This document shows positions 55,829-64,000 of a stretch of DNA of 64,000 nt, in pieces. Location: contig UQBY01000004.1 in NCBI GenBank assembly GCA_900539375.1, forward strand, positions 73,824 through 137,823, given 5' to 3'. The notes beneath the pieces were generated by a model. It made no database searches and was not told the DNA's origin. It saw only the letters and a list, made by a program, of their open reading frames with translations. Position 1 is the stretch's first letter; each line of letters opens with the position of its first letter. The position numbers and the translations under genes were made by a program. This DNA is from an uncultured Clostridium sp. Lineage in GTDB: Bacteria > Bacillota > Clostridia > Clostridiales > Clostridiaceae.

Positions 55829-56638
55829 TTATTTTATATTTTTTTCAACATAATCTATAATATACTTTATAGGGTTTTCATCATTAGAAGGTGCTATAAG
55901 TTTTGCTTTTTCTAAAACTCTTTTAGTTCCATTTTTTAATATAAATCCATACTTTGCAATATGAATCATTTCTAAATCATTCATATTATCTCCTACAGCT
56001 ATTATTTTTCCTTTATCTAAATTATATAGTTCAATTAATTTTAAAAGTCCTTCTCCTTTGCTTGTCCCATTTCCTATAACATCTAAATAATTTGCTCCAC
56101 TTCTAACTGACATTCCTTTATCATACTTATTTCTATATTCTTTTTCAAATTCATCTAAAACCTCTTCATCACCTATTAAAAGAACTTTAACCCAAGGCTT
56201 ATTCCAAATCTCTTTTGGTAAATTATAAACTATATCATAAGAATATTTATTATATCTTTTTGTATATTTACACTCTCTGTATATATATACTACTTCATCA
56301 CAAAATATTTCAATTCCTATATCAGGTCTATTTTCCCATACCTTTTTTATAGATTCTTTTCTATCTTCTTCTATAAAATGTTCATATACAACCTTTTTAT
56401 TATTATAATCATATATTTTTCCACCATTATGAAGTATAGCTGGAAGATCTAAATTAAGTCTATCTAAAAAACATTCAACAGAAGCTACCATTCTACCTGT
56501 AGCTACAGTAAATTTTCCTCCATTGTTAACAAAATATTTTATTGCATCTAAATTTTCTTTAGAAATTTCCTTATTACTATTTATTAAAGTACCATCCATA
56601 TCAGAAACTAAAGTATATCCATCAAAAATCTTTTTCAT
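55829..56638 (-). CDS. Cof-type HAD hydrolase
   Basis: 269 aa. Motif I DMDGTLINSN near 14-23 with the catalytic Asp pair, motif III Lys in SKGEGLLKLIEL near 198 and motif IV VGDNMNDLEMI near 219. A large C2b cap domain lies between. Probably a sugar-phosphate or nucleotide phosphatase; the substrate is not identifiable. The SDR gene lies 24 bp upstream on the same strand, so the two may be co-transcribed. Confidence 0.93.
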   Translation of the reverse strand: MKKIFDGYTLVSDMDGTLINSNKEISKENLDAIKYFVNNGGKFTVATGRMVASVECFLDRLNLDLPAILHNGGKIYDYNNKKVVYEHFIEEDRKESIKKVWENRPDIGIEIFCDEVVYIYRECKYTKRYNKYSYDIVYNLPKEIWNKPWVKVLLIGDEEVLDEFEKEYRNKYDKGMSVRSGANYLDVIGNGTSKGEGLLKLIELYNLDKGKIIAVGDNMNDLEMIHIAKYGFILKNGTKRVLEKAKLIAPSNDENPIKYIIDYVEKNIK

Positions 56639-56662
56639 TTTTTCACCTAACCTAAATATGTT

Positions 56663-57439
56663 TTATCCCTTATTTGTCATTTGCACTATTTTTCTACTTA
56701 AAGCCCTTGGAATAAGCTTATTTCCTATTACAAGAACTTTATTTTTAAATCCAGGAATTATTATTGCTTTATTTTTTTCAAACTTTTTAAAAGCTTCTTT
56801 TGCTACATCTTCAGCATTCATTAAATATTTTTTTGCACTTTCTGATTTTTTTATTCCAGCTTTAGATTGAAATGAGGTCTTTACAGGGCCTGGACATAAA
56901 CAGCTTACTTTAACTCCATACTCCTTAACCTCATCATGAATTGCTTCTGTTAAAGATAAAACATAGGCTTTTGTTGAATAATACATAGCCATTTTAGGTC
57001 CTCCAACAAAAGCTGCTGTTGAAGCAACATTTAAAATTCCACCAGACTTTCTTTCTACCATCTCTTTAAGAAAATACTTAGTTAAATTAGTTAAAGAAAT
57101 AATATTTATTCCTATTATTTTTTCTTCAAAACCATCTTTTCCCAAATAAAATTCTCCAAAAGAACCTATGCCAGCATTATTTATTAATTTATCCACAATT
57201 ATATTTTTTTCATCCACAAATTTTATAATTTTTTTACAAGAAGTTTCTAAGGATAAATCTACTGATAATGTTAAAACTTCTACTTTATAATCATTTTCTA
57301 AAATATTCTTTTTTTCTTTAAGTTTATTTTCATCTCTTGCAACTAATATAAGATTTTCTTTATTCTTTCCATAAAGTTTTGCAAGTTCAAATCCAATTCC
57401 CTCAGTTCCACCTGTAATTAATGTATACTTTTTATCCAT
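56663..57439 (-). CDS. Short-chain dehydrogenase/reductase
   Basis: 258 aa. The cofactor loop TGGTEGIGFELAKLY near 9-23, NNAGIGSFGEF near 90, the active Ser-Tyr-Lys set in VASTAAF and YYSTKAYVLSL, and a C-terminal membrane-associated helix (KNKVLVIGNKLIPRAL). It resembles DltE-type SDRs. The DUF488 gene is 4 bp upstream, so it is in the same operon. Confidence 0.93.
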   Translation of the reverse strand: MDKKYTLITGGTEGIGFELAKLYGKNKENLILVARDENKLKEKKNILENDYKVEVLTLSVDLSLETSCKKIIKFVDEKNIIVDKLINNAGIGSFGEFYLGKDGFEEKIIGINIISLTNLTKYFLKEMVERKSGGILNVASTAAFVGGPKMAMYYSTKAYVLSLTEAIHDEVKEYGVKVSCLCPGPVKTSFQSKAGIKKSESAKKYLMNAEDVAKEAFKKFEKNKAIIIPGFKNKVLVIGNKLIPRALSRKIVQMTNKG

Positions 57440-57443
57440 AGTA

Positions 57444-58082
57444 CTATACCTTTCTAAAACAAAAGTCTTTATTTATGTGTTCAATTCTATAACCAATTTC
57501 CTTATTTGCTAATTTATAAGATTCTTTTATCATTTCTTCTTCAGTAATTTCATTTCCTAAAAAATAATCAATAGTAAGTTGATTTCTATTGGGAAAATAC
57601 TTGTCTAACATTTCTTTTTCTAAATCTTCTTGAGTAGCTAGTGAATAATCATCTAAAATATGTCTTAACTTAAATCCATTTTTTATTAATTCTCTACCAA
57701 GTAAAATGGCTCTATGACATCTTATTGGATTTTGCATAGCACCTAACAAAGCTATTTTATAGCCTTTTTTACATCCATTTTTTAATCTTTCAATTCCATT
57801 TATAAAATCCTCTTCTTTTACTACCTTTTCAAAATCAGAGTACCATTCTTTATTATATGATACCTTATTTTCTCTCTTAGCTGCAAACTCTTTAGCCATA
57901 TAAATATAAACAAAACTTTCTTTATTTAAAGTGTATTTTAATGACTCTTTATCAAATTGAACATTATACTTTGAATAAGGAGTTCCTCTAATATCCACAA
58001 TACAATTTATATTAAAATATCTAAGCATATGCAAAAATCTTTCCATACTATAATTAGAATGTCCTATTGTAAATATCTCCAT
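57444..58082 (-). CDS. DUF488 family protein
   Basis: 212 aa. Starts EIFTIGHSNYSMERFLHML and has CIVDIRGTPYSKYN and LGAMQNPIRCHRAILLGREL, the conserved blocks of DUF488. Function unknown. First gene of the DUF488-SDR-HAD group. Ribosome site AGGAG. Confidence 0.93.
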   Translation of the reverse strand: MEIFTIGHSNYSMERFLHMLRYFNINCIVDIRGTPYSKYNVQFDKESLKYTLNKESFVYIYMAKEFAAKRENKVSYNKEWYSDFEKVVKEEDFINGIERLKNGCKKGYKIALLGAMQNPIRCHRAILLGRELIKNGFKLRHILDDYSLATQEDLEKEMLDKYFPNRNQLTIDYFLGNEITEEEMIKESYKLANKEIGYRIEHINKDFCFRKV

Positions 58083-58174
58083 ATTTTCAACTCCTACTTA
58101 AAATTTATGTCTATATTCTAATCTATAAATTATTTATCTTCTATACTTATTATGCTATAAAATAAGAAAATTAA

Positions 58175-58204
58175 AATAAAAAACGAGGATTTTTTAACCC
58201 TCGC
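58175..58204 (-). terminator. Terminator after the type I secretion genes
   Basis: Stem cgagg/cctcg with 10-nt loop followed by TTTTTTATTTT on the minus strand, just past the HlyD-type stop. Confidence 0.85.
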
Positions 58205-58209
58205 CCTTC

Positions 58210-59484
58210 TTAACCTTTTAATGCATTATCTATATTCTTTTTAAAAGGTTCTAAAAAATATTCAATTATTCTTTGTTTTCCTGATTTAGTTTCTAATGTT
58301 ACTGTCATTCCTGGCAATACATCTATATTAGAATTTTGATTTTTGTCAAATTTTATTTTTACTTTATATACAGCCCCAAGCTCTTTATCTACTATAGCAC
58401 TAGGAGAAATATAATCTATTGTTCCATCTAAAGTTCCATATTTTTGATAATCATAGGCTTCTAACTTTATTACAACCTTTTGTCCTTTTTCAATTCTTGC
58501 AATATCTTTATTTGTAATATAAGTTTCAATTTTTAATTCTGAATCACTTGAAACTATTTCTGCTATTGATTTTGATTGATTTATATAAGAACCTACTGTA
58601 TTATAATTGGCATTTAATATTACACCATTAACAGGACTTTTTATTGTATACTTAGAATTATTATTTTCTAAAGCTTCTAAATTATTTTCTTCACTTTTAA
58701 TATTTTCTTCTATTTGGTTTCTTTTTTCTATCATAGATAACTTGTATTCTTGTTCACTGTTTTCTCTTTGTTTAATATAATCTTCTTTTTCATTTTCTAA
58801 TGATTTAATTTGATTTTCTTTATTTTTTATATCATCCAAAATAGAATCTTTATAACTTGAGATTATTGTTGATGTTTCTGTTTTTAATTTGTCATATTTT
58901 TCTTTATCTGAATCAATTTCTTTTTTTATTTCATTAATTTGCTCTTCAGTTTTATTTAAGCTATCTAAATAAGAATTATACTCTTCTTCTCTTTGACTTT
59001 TTTCAATATTTTCTTGTAATTTTATTTCTTCAATTTTGTTTGAATCAATGTTATATTTTTTATATATTTCATCTAATAAAGTATTATTTATTTTATTGTT
59101 TATTATTTCTAATTTAAGTTTATTTAACTCTAATTCTGATTTAATATTTTCTTCTTCAAAATCTCCATTAACATTTTCTAAAATTAGAATTTCATCACCT
59201 TCCTTTACAATATCCCCCTCACCTTTATTTATGCTTACTATTTCTCCATTAACATTACTATCAACTACTTTTATACCATCAACAGGTACTATGTTTCCAT
59301 TAGATACTACTATAACATCTATTTTCGCTATCATTGCCCATATAATTATACTAATAACAAATATTGATATTATTATTATTATGGTTTTTCCTAAGGGTGA
59401 TGCTGGTTTTTCTATTATTTCTATTGCTGATGGTAAAAAATCATATTTTAAATCTTCATCTTTCTTAAAAAACTTTTTATTCAT
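58210..59484 (-). CDS. HlyD-family type I secretion adaptor
   Basis: About 424 aa from the ATG at 59484, chosen because GGTGGTGAT lies ahead of it; a GTG at 59496 gives 4 more residues. One membrane helix (33-55, TIIIIISIFVISIIIWAMI), a barrel-sandwich start VNGEIVSINKGEGDIVKEGD, a long Glu/Lys coiled coil (about 105-285), lipoyl-like NSPVNGVILNANYNTVGSY-type strands and a beta-barrel ending GMTVTLETKSGKQRIIEYFL, which is the standard HlyD C-terminus. The start overlaps the stop of the HlyB-type gene by 8 bp. In Gram-negatives HlyD bridges to TolC; here it must act without an outer membrane or have a different role. Confidence 0.9.
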   Translation of the reverse strand: MNKKFFKKDEDLKYDFLPSAIEIIEKPASPLGKTIIIIISIFVISIIIWAMIAKIDVIVVSNGNIVPVDGIKVVDSNVNGEIVSINKGEGDIVKEGDEILILENVNGDFEEENIKSELELNKLKLEIINNKINNTLLDEIYKKYNIDSNKIEEIKLQENIEKSQREEEYNSYLDSLNKTEEQINEIKKEIDSDKEKYDKLKTETSTIISSYKDSILDDIKNKENQIKSLENEKEDYIKQRENSEQEYKLSMIEKRNQIEENIKSEENNLEALENNNSKYTIKSPVNGVILNANYNTVGSYINQSKSIAEIVSSDSELKIETYITNKDIARIEKGQKVVIKLEAYDYQKYGTLDGTIDYISPSAIVDKELGAVYKVKIKFDKNQNSNIDVLPGMTVTLETKSGKQRIIEYFLEPFKKNIDNALKG

Positions 59485-61609
59485 TTCTATCACCACCCAA
59501 TTGTTTTTCCATTAAATATCTATAAAAACTATTTTTATTCTTTAGTAATTCTTTTGGCTCTCCGTATTCAATTATATTTCCCTTATCAACAGACATTATA
59601 TAATCTGCATTATTTATTGTGGATAATCTATGTGCAATTATAAGCACTGTTCTTCCTTTACATATTTCTTTTAAATTTTCTTGAATTATTGCTTCTGATT
59701 CATAATCTAATGCTGATGTTGCTTCATCAAATATTAATATTTTAGGATTTGTTAAAAGTGCTCTTGCTATAGCAAGCCTTTGTTTTTGTCCTCCAGATAA
59801 TCCAATTCCTTTTTCTCCTATAGTTGTATCATATCCTTTTTGAAGCTTTACTATAAATTCATGAGCACCAGCTATTTTTGCAACTCTTACTATATCTCTA
59901 AAATCTGCATTTGGATTATTTATTGCAATATTTTCCTTTACAGTTCCATTAAATAAAAAGTTTTCTTGAAGAACTACCCCTATTTGCCTTCTTAACCAAA
60001 AAGGATTAACTGAACTTATATCAATATTATCAACATATATTTTTCCTTCCTCTGGTATATATAATCTTTGAACTAATTTTGATATTGTTGATTTTCCTGA
60101 ACCACTTCTTCCTATAATTCCAACTACCTTTCCTGGTGGAATATTAAATGATATCTTTTTTATAACTGGAGCTTGATCAACTTTATATCTAAAAACAACA
60201 TTTTCAAAAGTTATTTTTCCTTGAATATTAGGTAATTCTAGATTTGTTGATATATCTGTACTTTCTATTGGATTTATAAATATATCACTAATTCTTTTTA
60301 CTGAAAGACTTGTTTGTTGATAATCTTGCCATAATTGAACAAATCTTAAAATAGGACCTGATACCTTTGATGATATCATTCTAAATGCTACTAATTCTCC
60401 TACTGTAATTTTTCTGCTCATTACCAAAGTAGCTCCAATTGATACTACTAAAACATCTTGTATCTTTTGAAGAAAATTTATAACATTGTTTACTGAAAAT
60501 ACAAGCTTACTTGTCTTAAAACCAGTCTTTGTATACTCAGCTGCTAAGTCTTCCCACTTCTTTTCCATTTTTGGTTCTAAAGCAAATGACTTTATTGTAT
60601 GAATTCCTGTCATTGATTCAACCATAAAAGATTGAACTTCTGCCCCAGTATAAAACTTTTCATCTAGTCTTTTCTTAAAAATAGGTGTAACTATTCCATA
60701 AATTAAGGCAATTAATGGTACAATGCCAAGAACTATAAATGATAATGTATTACTATAAAAAAACATTATTATTATATAAAAAATCACAAAAATCATATCT
60801 AATATAGCTGTAAGAGGTGTCCCTGTTAAAAAAGCTCTTATATTTTCCACCTCTCTTACTCTTGCTATAGTATCTCCAACTCTTCTATTTTCAAAATATG
60901 ATAATGGCAATCTAAATAAATGTTTAACCAACTTAGAATTTAACATCATATCTATTCTACTTGTTGTATGAGTAAATACATAGTCCTTTGCTAGACTTAA
61001 TATCATTTCAATAATTAATGCAATAGTTAAACCACTAGCTAAAACAATTAAAGTGGATTTATTATTTGTACTAAGAACCTTATCTATAATTACTTGTATG
61101 AATAATGGATTTAGTAAACCTATTATTTGTAATATAAAATAAGCTAATAATATTTGTGCTAAAATTCCTTTAAATTTTCCAATTACATTTATGAACCATT
61201 TGAATCCAAATTTTTCCTCTGAACTCATAAATCCTTTTTTCTTAATTAAAACAACAATGCCATTCCAATTTGAAACAAATTCATCTACTTCAAGTGCTTT
61301 TGGTTTATTATCTATAGTATCTAATATTATTACCTTTTCATCAGTAATATTTATTACAATATTATAAATGTCCTCATTAGTTTGATAAATAAATGGTGTT
61401 TGTAATTTTTTTAAGCTTTTTTCATCAACCTTCCTACTTTTGCATTTTAACTTTAATTGTTTAGATATATATAACATATCTTTTACATCTATCTTTTCTT
61501 TTGTATCTAATGCAAATTGATGAATTAATGATTCTATATTTATATTTACTTCATTATAGTTCAGCATTATAATAAATGCCCTTAAATCCATCATTAGTTT
61601 TTGATTCAT
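59477..61609 (-). CDS. HlyB-type type I secretion ABC transporter
   Basis: 710 aa. Residues 1-130 are a C39-like domain whose usual catalytic Cys is absent, the hallmark of HlyB/RTX exporters rather than of lantibiotic or bacteriocin exporters. Six membrane helices follow (about 150-440), then an ATPase: GIIGRSGSGKSTIS near 505, LSGGQKQRLAIARAL near 607, ILIFDEATSALDYES near 628 and AHRLSTI. The start has a GGGGG site. It is the second gene after the RTX protein, with a partial hairpin between. Confidence 0.93.
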   Translation of the reverse strand: MNQKLMMDLRAFIIMLNYNEVNINIESLIHQFALDTKEKIDVKDMLYISKQLKLKCKSRKVDEKSLKKLQTPFIYQTNEDIYNIVINITDEKVIILDTIDNKPKALEVDEFVSNWNGIVVLIKKKGFMSSEEKFGFKWFINVIGKFKGILAQILLAYFILQIIGLLNPLFIQVIIDKVLSTNNKSTLIVLASGLTIALIIEMILSLAKDYVFTHTTSRIDMMLNSKLVKHLFRLPLSYFENRRVGDTIARVREVENIRAFLTGTPLTAILDMIFVIFYIIIMFFYSNTLSFIVLGIVPLIALIYGIVTPIFKKRLDEKFYTGAEVQSFMVESMTGIHTIKSFALEPKMEKKWEDLAAEYTKTGFKTSKLVFSVNNVINFLQKIQDVLVVSIGATLVMSRKITVGELVAFRMISSKVSGPILRFVQLWQDYQQTSLSVKRISDIFINPIESTDISTNLELPNIQGKITFENVVFRYKVDQAPVIKKISFNIPPGKVVGIIGRSGSGKSTISKLVQRLYIPEEGKIYVDNIDISSVNPFWLRRQIGVVLQENFLFNGTVKENIAINNPNADFRDIVRVAKIAGAHEFIVKLQKGYDTTIGEKGIGLSGGQKQRLAIARALLTNPKILIFDEATSALDYESEAIIQENLKEICKGRTVLIIAHRLSTINNADYIMSVDKGNIIEYGEPKELLKNKNSFYRYLMEKQLGGDRNE

Positions 61610-61635
61610 TTTATTCCCCCATAAATTTTGCTTAA

Positions 61636-61671
61636 ATTAAGGTTGTTACTAATATTAATAACAACCTTAAT
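61636..61671 (-). terminator. Hairpin between RTX gene and exporter genes
   Basis: Perfect 13-bp arms (attaaggttgtta / taacaaccttaat) with a weak T run. Likely a partial terminator that makes more RTX protein than exporter. Confidence 0.6.
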
Positions 61672-61685
61672 CTAAAATCTAATTT

Positions 61686-64000
61686 CTATTTTACAAACAA
61701 GTTCATTACATTTTGTTGTTCTTCTATATTATAAGAACTTGTACTACTTATTAATTCATCATTACTTGTAGAACAGTAAGTTTGCTTTAACATACTAACA
61801 ATATTATTGATATTAAAATCTCCTGTTGATGAATCACATGTTATTGTTCCATCTGCAAATTTTAAATTGTCTAATCTATAATATTCAGAAGCATAATGAT
61901 TTCTAATTGTAACTTTGTCTTCTGTTCCTTTAATTGAAACTACTAAATCATTACCTACTTTATCTAAATCAACTTGAGATTGTTTCAATTCACTCATATC
62001 AAGAGTATCATTATCTGCATTTTGAGAATCTCCATGGTAATAATAATTATCTATGATATCTTGTCCATAGCCTTTCTTAAAGATATATCTGTCGTTTCCT
62101 GCTCCTCCTGAAAGAGTATCCCTTCCTACTCCTCCATCTAATATATCATTTCCAGCATCTCCATTTAAGATATCATTTCCTTCTTGGCCTTTTAATATAT
62201 CATTTCCATTTCCACCATATATTGTGTCATTTCCTGCTCCACCATATATTGTTTCCATTCCATCAGAACCATATATTATATCATTACCTTCTCTTCCACC
62301 TATGGTTGCTTTTGCCCAAGATAATATATTACTTGTTATTCTGTCATCATCTAATGTTCCACTTATTGTTGTTCCTGTTGTTTTGAAGAATTCTACTATA
62401 TTATCATAACTCATTGTTTTATCTACAAACTTTATGCTATTTATTCTATAATATTCAGATGCAAAGCAATTTTTTATTGTTACTGAATCATTTGTTCCTT
62501 TTACTTTTACTATAAGATTATTTCCATCCATAAATAATTCACATTCTGAATAATTCAATCCTTGCATTTCTAAAACATCATAATCTGCTTCATCATTTCC
62601 ATGATTATAATAATTATCTATAATATCTTGTCCATAGCCTTTCTTAAAGATATATCTGTCATTTCCTGCTCCTCCTGAAAGAGTATCCCTTCCAGCTCCT
62701 CCATCTAATATATCATCTCCTGCCTCTCCATTTAGGATGTCATTTCCTTCTTGACCTTTTAATATATCATTTCCATTTCCACCACATATAGTGTCATTTC
62801 CTGCTCCTCCATATATAGCTTCATTTCCTGCAGAACCATATATTTCATCATCACCTTCTCTTCCACCTATGGTTGCCTTAGCCCAAGATAATATATTACT
62901 TGTTATTCTATCATCATCTGATGTTCCACTTATTGTTGTTCCTGTTGTTTTGAAGAATTCTACTATGTTATCATAACTCATTGTTTTATCTGCAAACTTT
63001 ATACTATCTATTCTATAATATTCAGATACAAAACAGTCTTTTATTGTTACTGAATCACTTGTTCCTTTTACTTTTATTATAAGGTCATTTCCATTCATAA
63101 ATAATTCACATTCTGAATATTTTAATCCCTGCATTTCTAAAACATCATTATCTGCATTTTTAATGTCACCATGATTATAATAATTATCTATGATATCTTG
63201 TCCATAGCCTTTCTTAAAGATATATATATCATTTCCTGCTCCTCCTGAAAGAGTATCCCTTCCAGCTCCTCCATCTAATATATCATCTCCTTCATCTCCA
63301 TTTAAGATATCATTTCCTTCTTCACCTTTTAATATATCATTTCCACTTCCACCATATATAGTATCGTTACCTATACCACCATATATTGTCTCATTTCCTG
63401 CAGAACCATATATTTCATCATTTCCTTCTCTTCCATTTATAGTTCCTTTTGCCCAAGATAATATATTACTTGATATTCTATCATCTTCTGATGTTCCATC
63501 TATTGTTATTCCTGTTGTTTTGAAGAATTCTACTATATTATCATAACTCATTGTTTTATCTGCAAACTTTATACTATCTATTCTGTCATATTCAGATGCA
63601 AAACAGTCTTTTATTGTTACTGAATCACTTGTTCCTTTTACTTTTATTATAAGGTCATTTCCATTCATAAATAATTCACATTCTGAATATTTTAATCCCT
63701 GCATTTCTAAAACATCATAATCTGCTTCATCATCTCTATGATAATAGTAATTATTTATAATATCTTGTCCATAGCCCTTCTTAAAGATATATCTGTCATT
63801 TCCTGAGCCTCCTAAAAGAGTGTCATTTCCTACTCCTCCATCTAATATGTCATTTCCATCTCCTCCTGAAAGAGTATCATTTCCTGCTCCTCCATCTAGT
63901 ATATCATTTCCTTCATCTCCATTTAATATATCATTTCCTTCTTGACCTTTTAATATATCATTTCCACTTCCACCATATATTTTGTCATTTCCTGCTCCAC
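61686..64000 (-). CDS. RTX calcium-binding repeat protein, C-terminal part
   Basis: The frame is open to the right edge (about 770 codons seen); an internal Met near 63704 is not the start. It alternates blocks of GGxGxD nonapeptides (GGAGNDTIYGGNGNDILKG) with ~100-residue HCBP-related modules (YGQDIIDNYYNHGD, then LKYSECELFMNGNDLIIKVKG and IKFADKTMSYDNI). The last ~60 residues carry no RTX motif (CDSSTGDFNINNIVSMLKQT) and form the likely C-terminal type I secretion signal. The adjacent HlyB/HlyD pair should export it; calcium outside the cell then folds the repeats. Its N-terminal activity is out of view. Confidence 0.9.
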   Translation of the reverse strand, partial: GAGNDKIYGGSGNDILKGQEGNDILNGDEGNDILDGGAGNDTLSGGDGNDILDGGVGNDTLLGGSGNDRYIFKKGYGQDIINNYYYHRDDEADYDVLEMQGLKYSECELFMNGNDLIIKVKGTSDSVTIKDCFASEYDRIDSIKFADKTMSYDNIVEFFKTTGITIDGTSEDDRISSNILSWAKGTINGREGNDEIYGSAGNETIYGGIGNDTIYGGSGNDILKGEEGNDILNGDEGDDILDGGAGRDTLSGGAGNDIYIFKKGYGQDIIDNYYNHGDIKNADNDVLEMQGLKYSECELFMNGNDLIIKVKGTSDSVTIKDCFVSEYYRIDSIKFADKTMSYDNIVEFFKTTGTTISGTSDDDRITSNILSWAKATIGGREGDDEIYGSAGNEAIYGGAGNDTICGGNGNDILKGQEGNDILNGEAGDDILDGGAGRDTLSGGAGNDRYIFKKGYGQDIIDNYYNHGNDEADYDVLEMQGLNYSECELFMDGNNLIVKVKGTNDSVTIKNCFASEYYRINSIKFVDKTMSYDNIVEFFKTTGTTISGTLDDDRITSNILSWAKATIGGREGNDIIYGSDGMETIYGGAGNDTIYGGNGNDILKGQEGNDILNGDAGNDILDGGVGRDTLSGGAGNDRYIFKKGYGQDIIDNYYYHGDSQNADNDTLDMSELKQSQVDLDKVGNDLVVSIKGTEDKVTIRNHYASEYYRLDNLKFADGTITCDSSTGDFNINNIVSMLKQTYCSTSNDELISSTSSYNIEEQQNVMNLFVK
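61840..64000 (-). repeat. Tandem ~570-bp repeat units of the RTX gene
   Basis: The same Met-Gln/Ser motif start recurs at 63704, 63134, 62567 and 61997, that is at 570, 567 and 570 bp. Each unit encodes HCBP-type module plus about five RTX nonapeptides. The first three copies are nearly identical at the DNA level; the last is diverged. Recent recombination between units is likely. Confidence 0.9.

Noticed and set aside
59477..61609. The 710-aa ABC exporter as the missing lantibiotic LanT
   Set aside because: Its N-terminal C39-like domain lacks the catalytic Cys and it is in an operon with an RTX protein and HlyD. It belongs to type I secretion of RTX proteins and cannot cut lantibiotic leaders.
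61840..64000. CRISPR-like array
   Set aside because: The repeats are long (570 bp), in frame and encode GGxGxD and HCBP modules; there are no short repeats with unique spacers.

Overview
The window is a very AT-rich, densely coded stretch whose genes point to an anaerobic, spore-forming, Gram-positive Clostridium sensu stricto (Firmicutes). The evidence is a SleC/Csp spore-germination pair, the two-subunit [4Fe-4S] serine dehydratase SdaAB/SdaAA, a long ~630-aa glutamine synthetase, an Ile T-box, a PyrR-type car leader, LexA boxes of the CGAAC-N4-GTTC type and GGGGG/AAAGGATG-like ribosome binding sites. I do not name a species.

1-10.8 kb is an accessory lantibiotic and quorum-sensing island. 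Read on the minus strand it holds two adjacent precursor peptides of a two-component lantibiotic (alpha with a CTITKEC lipid-II type ring, beta ending CPTTKCSSKC). A shortened, catalytically dead LanM derivative follows, then two AgrA-like LytTR regulators in convergent orientation. Next come an AgrD-AgrB-AgrC module whose AgrD has no cysteine, one intact LanM, and an ABC immunity transporter that runs off the left edge. Two very small genes (a 60-aa leader-like protein and a 28-aa membrane peptide) sit inside the island. No processing exporter (LanT) is in the window. The layout suggests a lantibiotic under peptide quorum control.

11-17.9 kb is housekeeping: a CcpA-like regulator, a mupirocin-insensitive-type isoleucyl-tRNA synthetase with its T-box, ribosomal protein L25/Ctc and an aspartokinase. 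18-27.7 kb is a three-gene surface operon: two proteins with membrane anchors and a 2113-aa VWA/Ig-like giant. 27.9-35.2 kb carries an rRNA methyltransferase, serine dehydratase behind an attenuator-like leader, two radical-SAM proteins, a lipoprotein and a YkvI-like transporter.

35.2-42.6 kb contains SleC next to a double-subtilisin Csp fusion in which both catalytic triads are intact, then an XRE regulator/DUF3783 pair, cyclophilin and glutamate racemase. 43-54.4 kb holds glutamine synthetase behind a tiny overlapping upstream ORF, an 82-aa gene with two LexA boxes on its promoter, a 1417-aa modular pullulanase with a cre-like site at its start point, and carAB behind a PyrR-type leader. 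54.5-58.1 kb is a set of small metabolic or hypothetical genes.

58.2 kb to the right edge is the second unusual system: a complete HlyB/HlyD-type type I secretion pair next to a large RTX calcium-binding repeat protein, in an organism that should have no outer membrane. The RTX gene is built from near-identical ~570-bp units and runs off the right edge.
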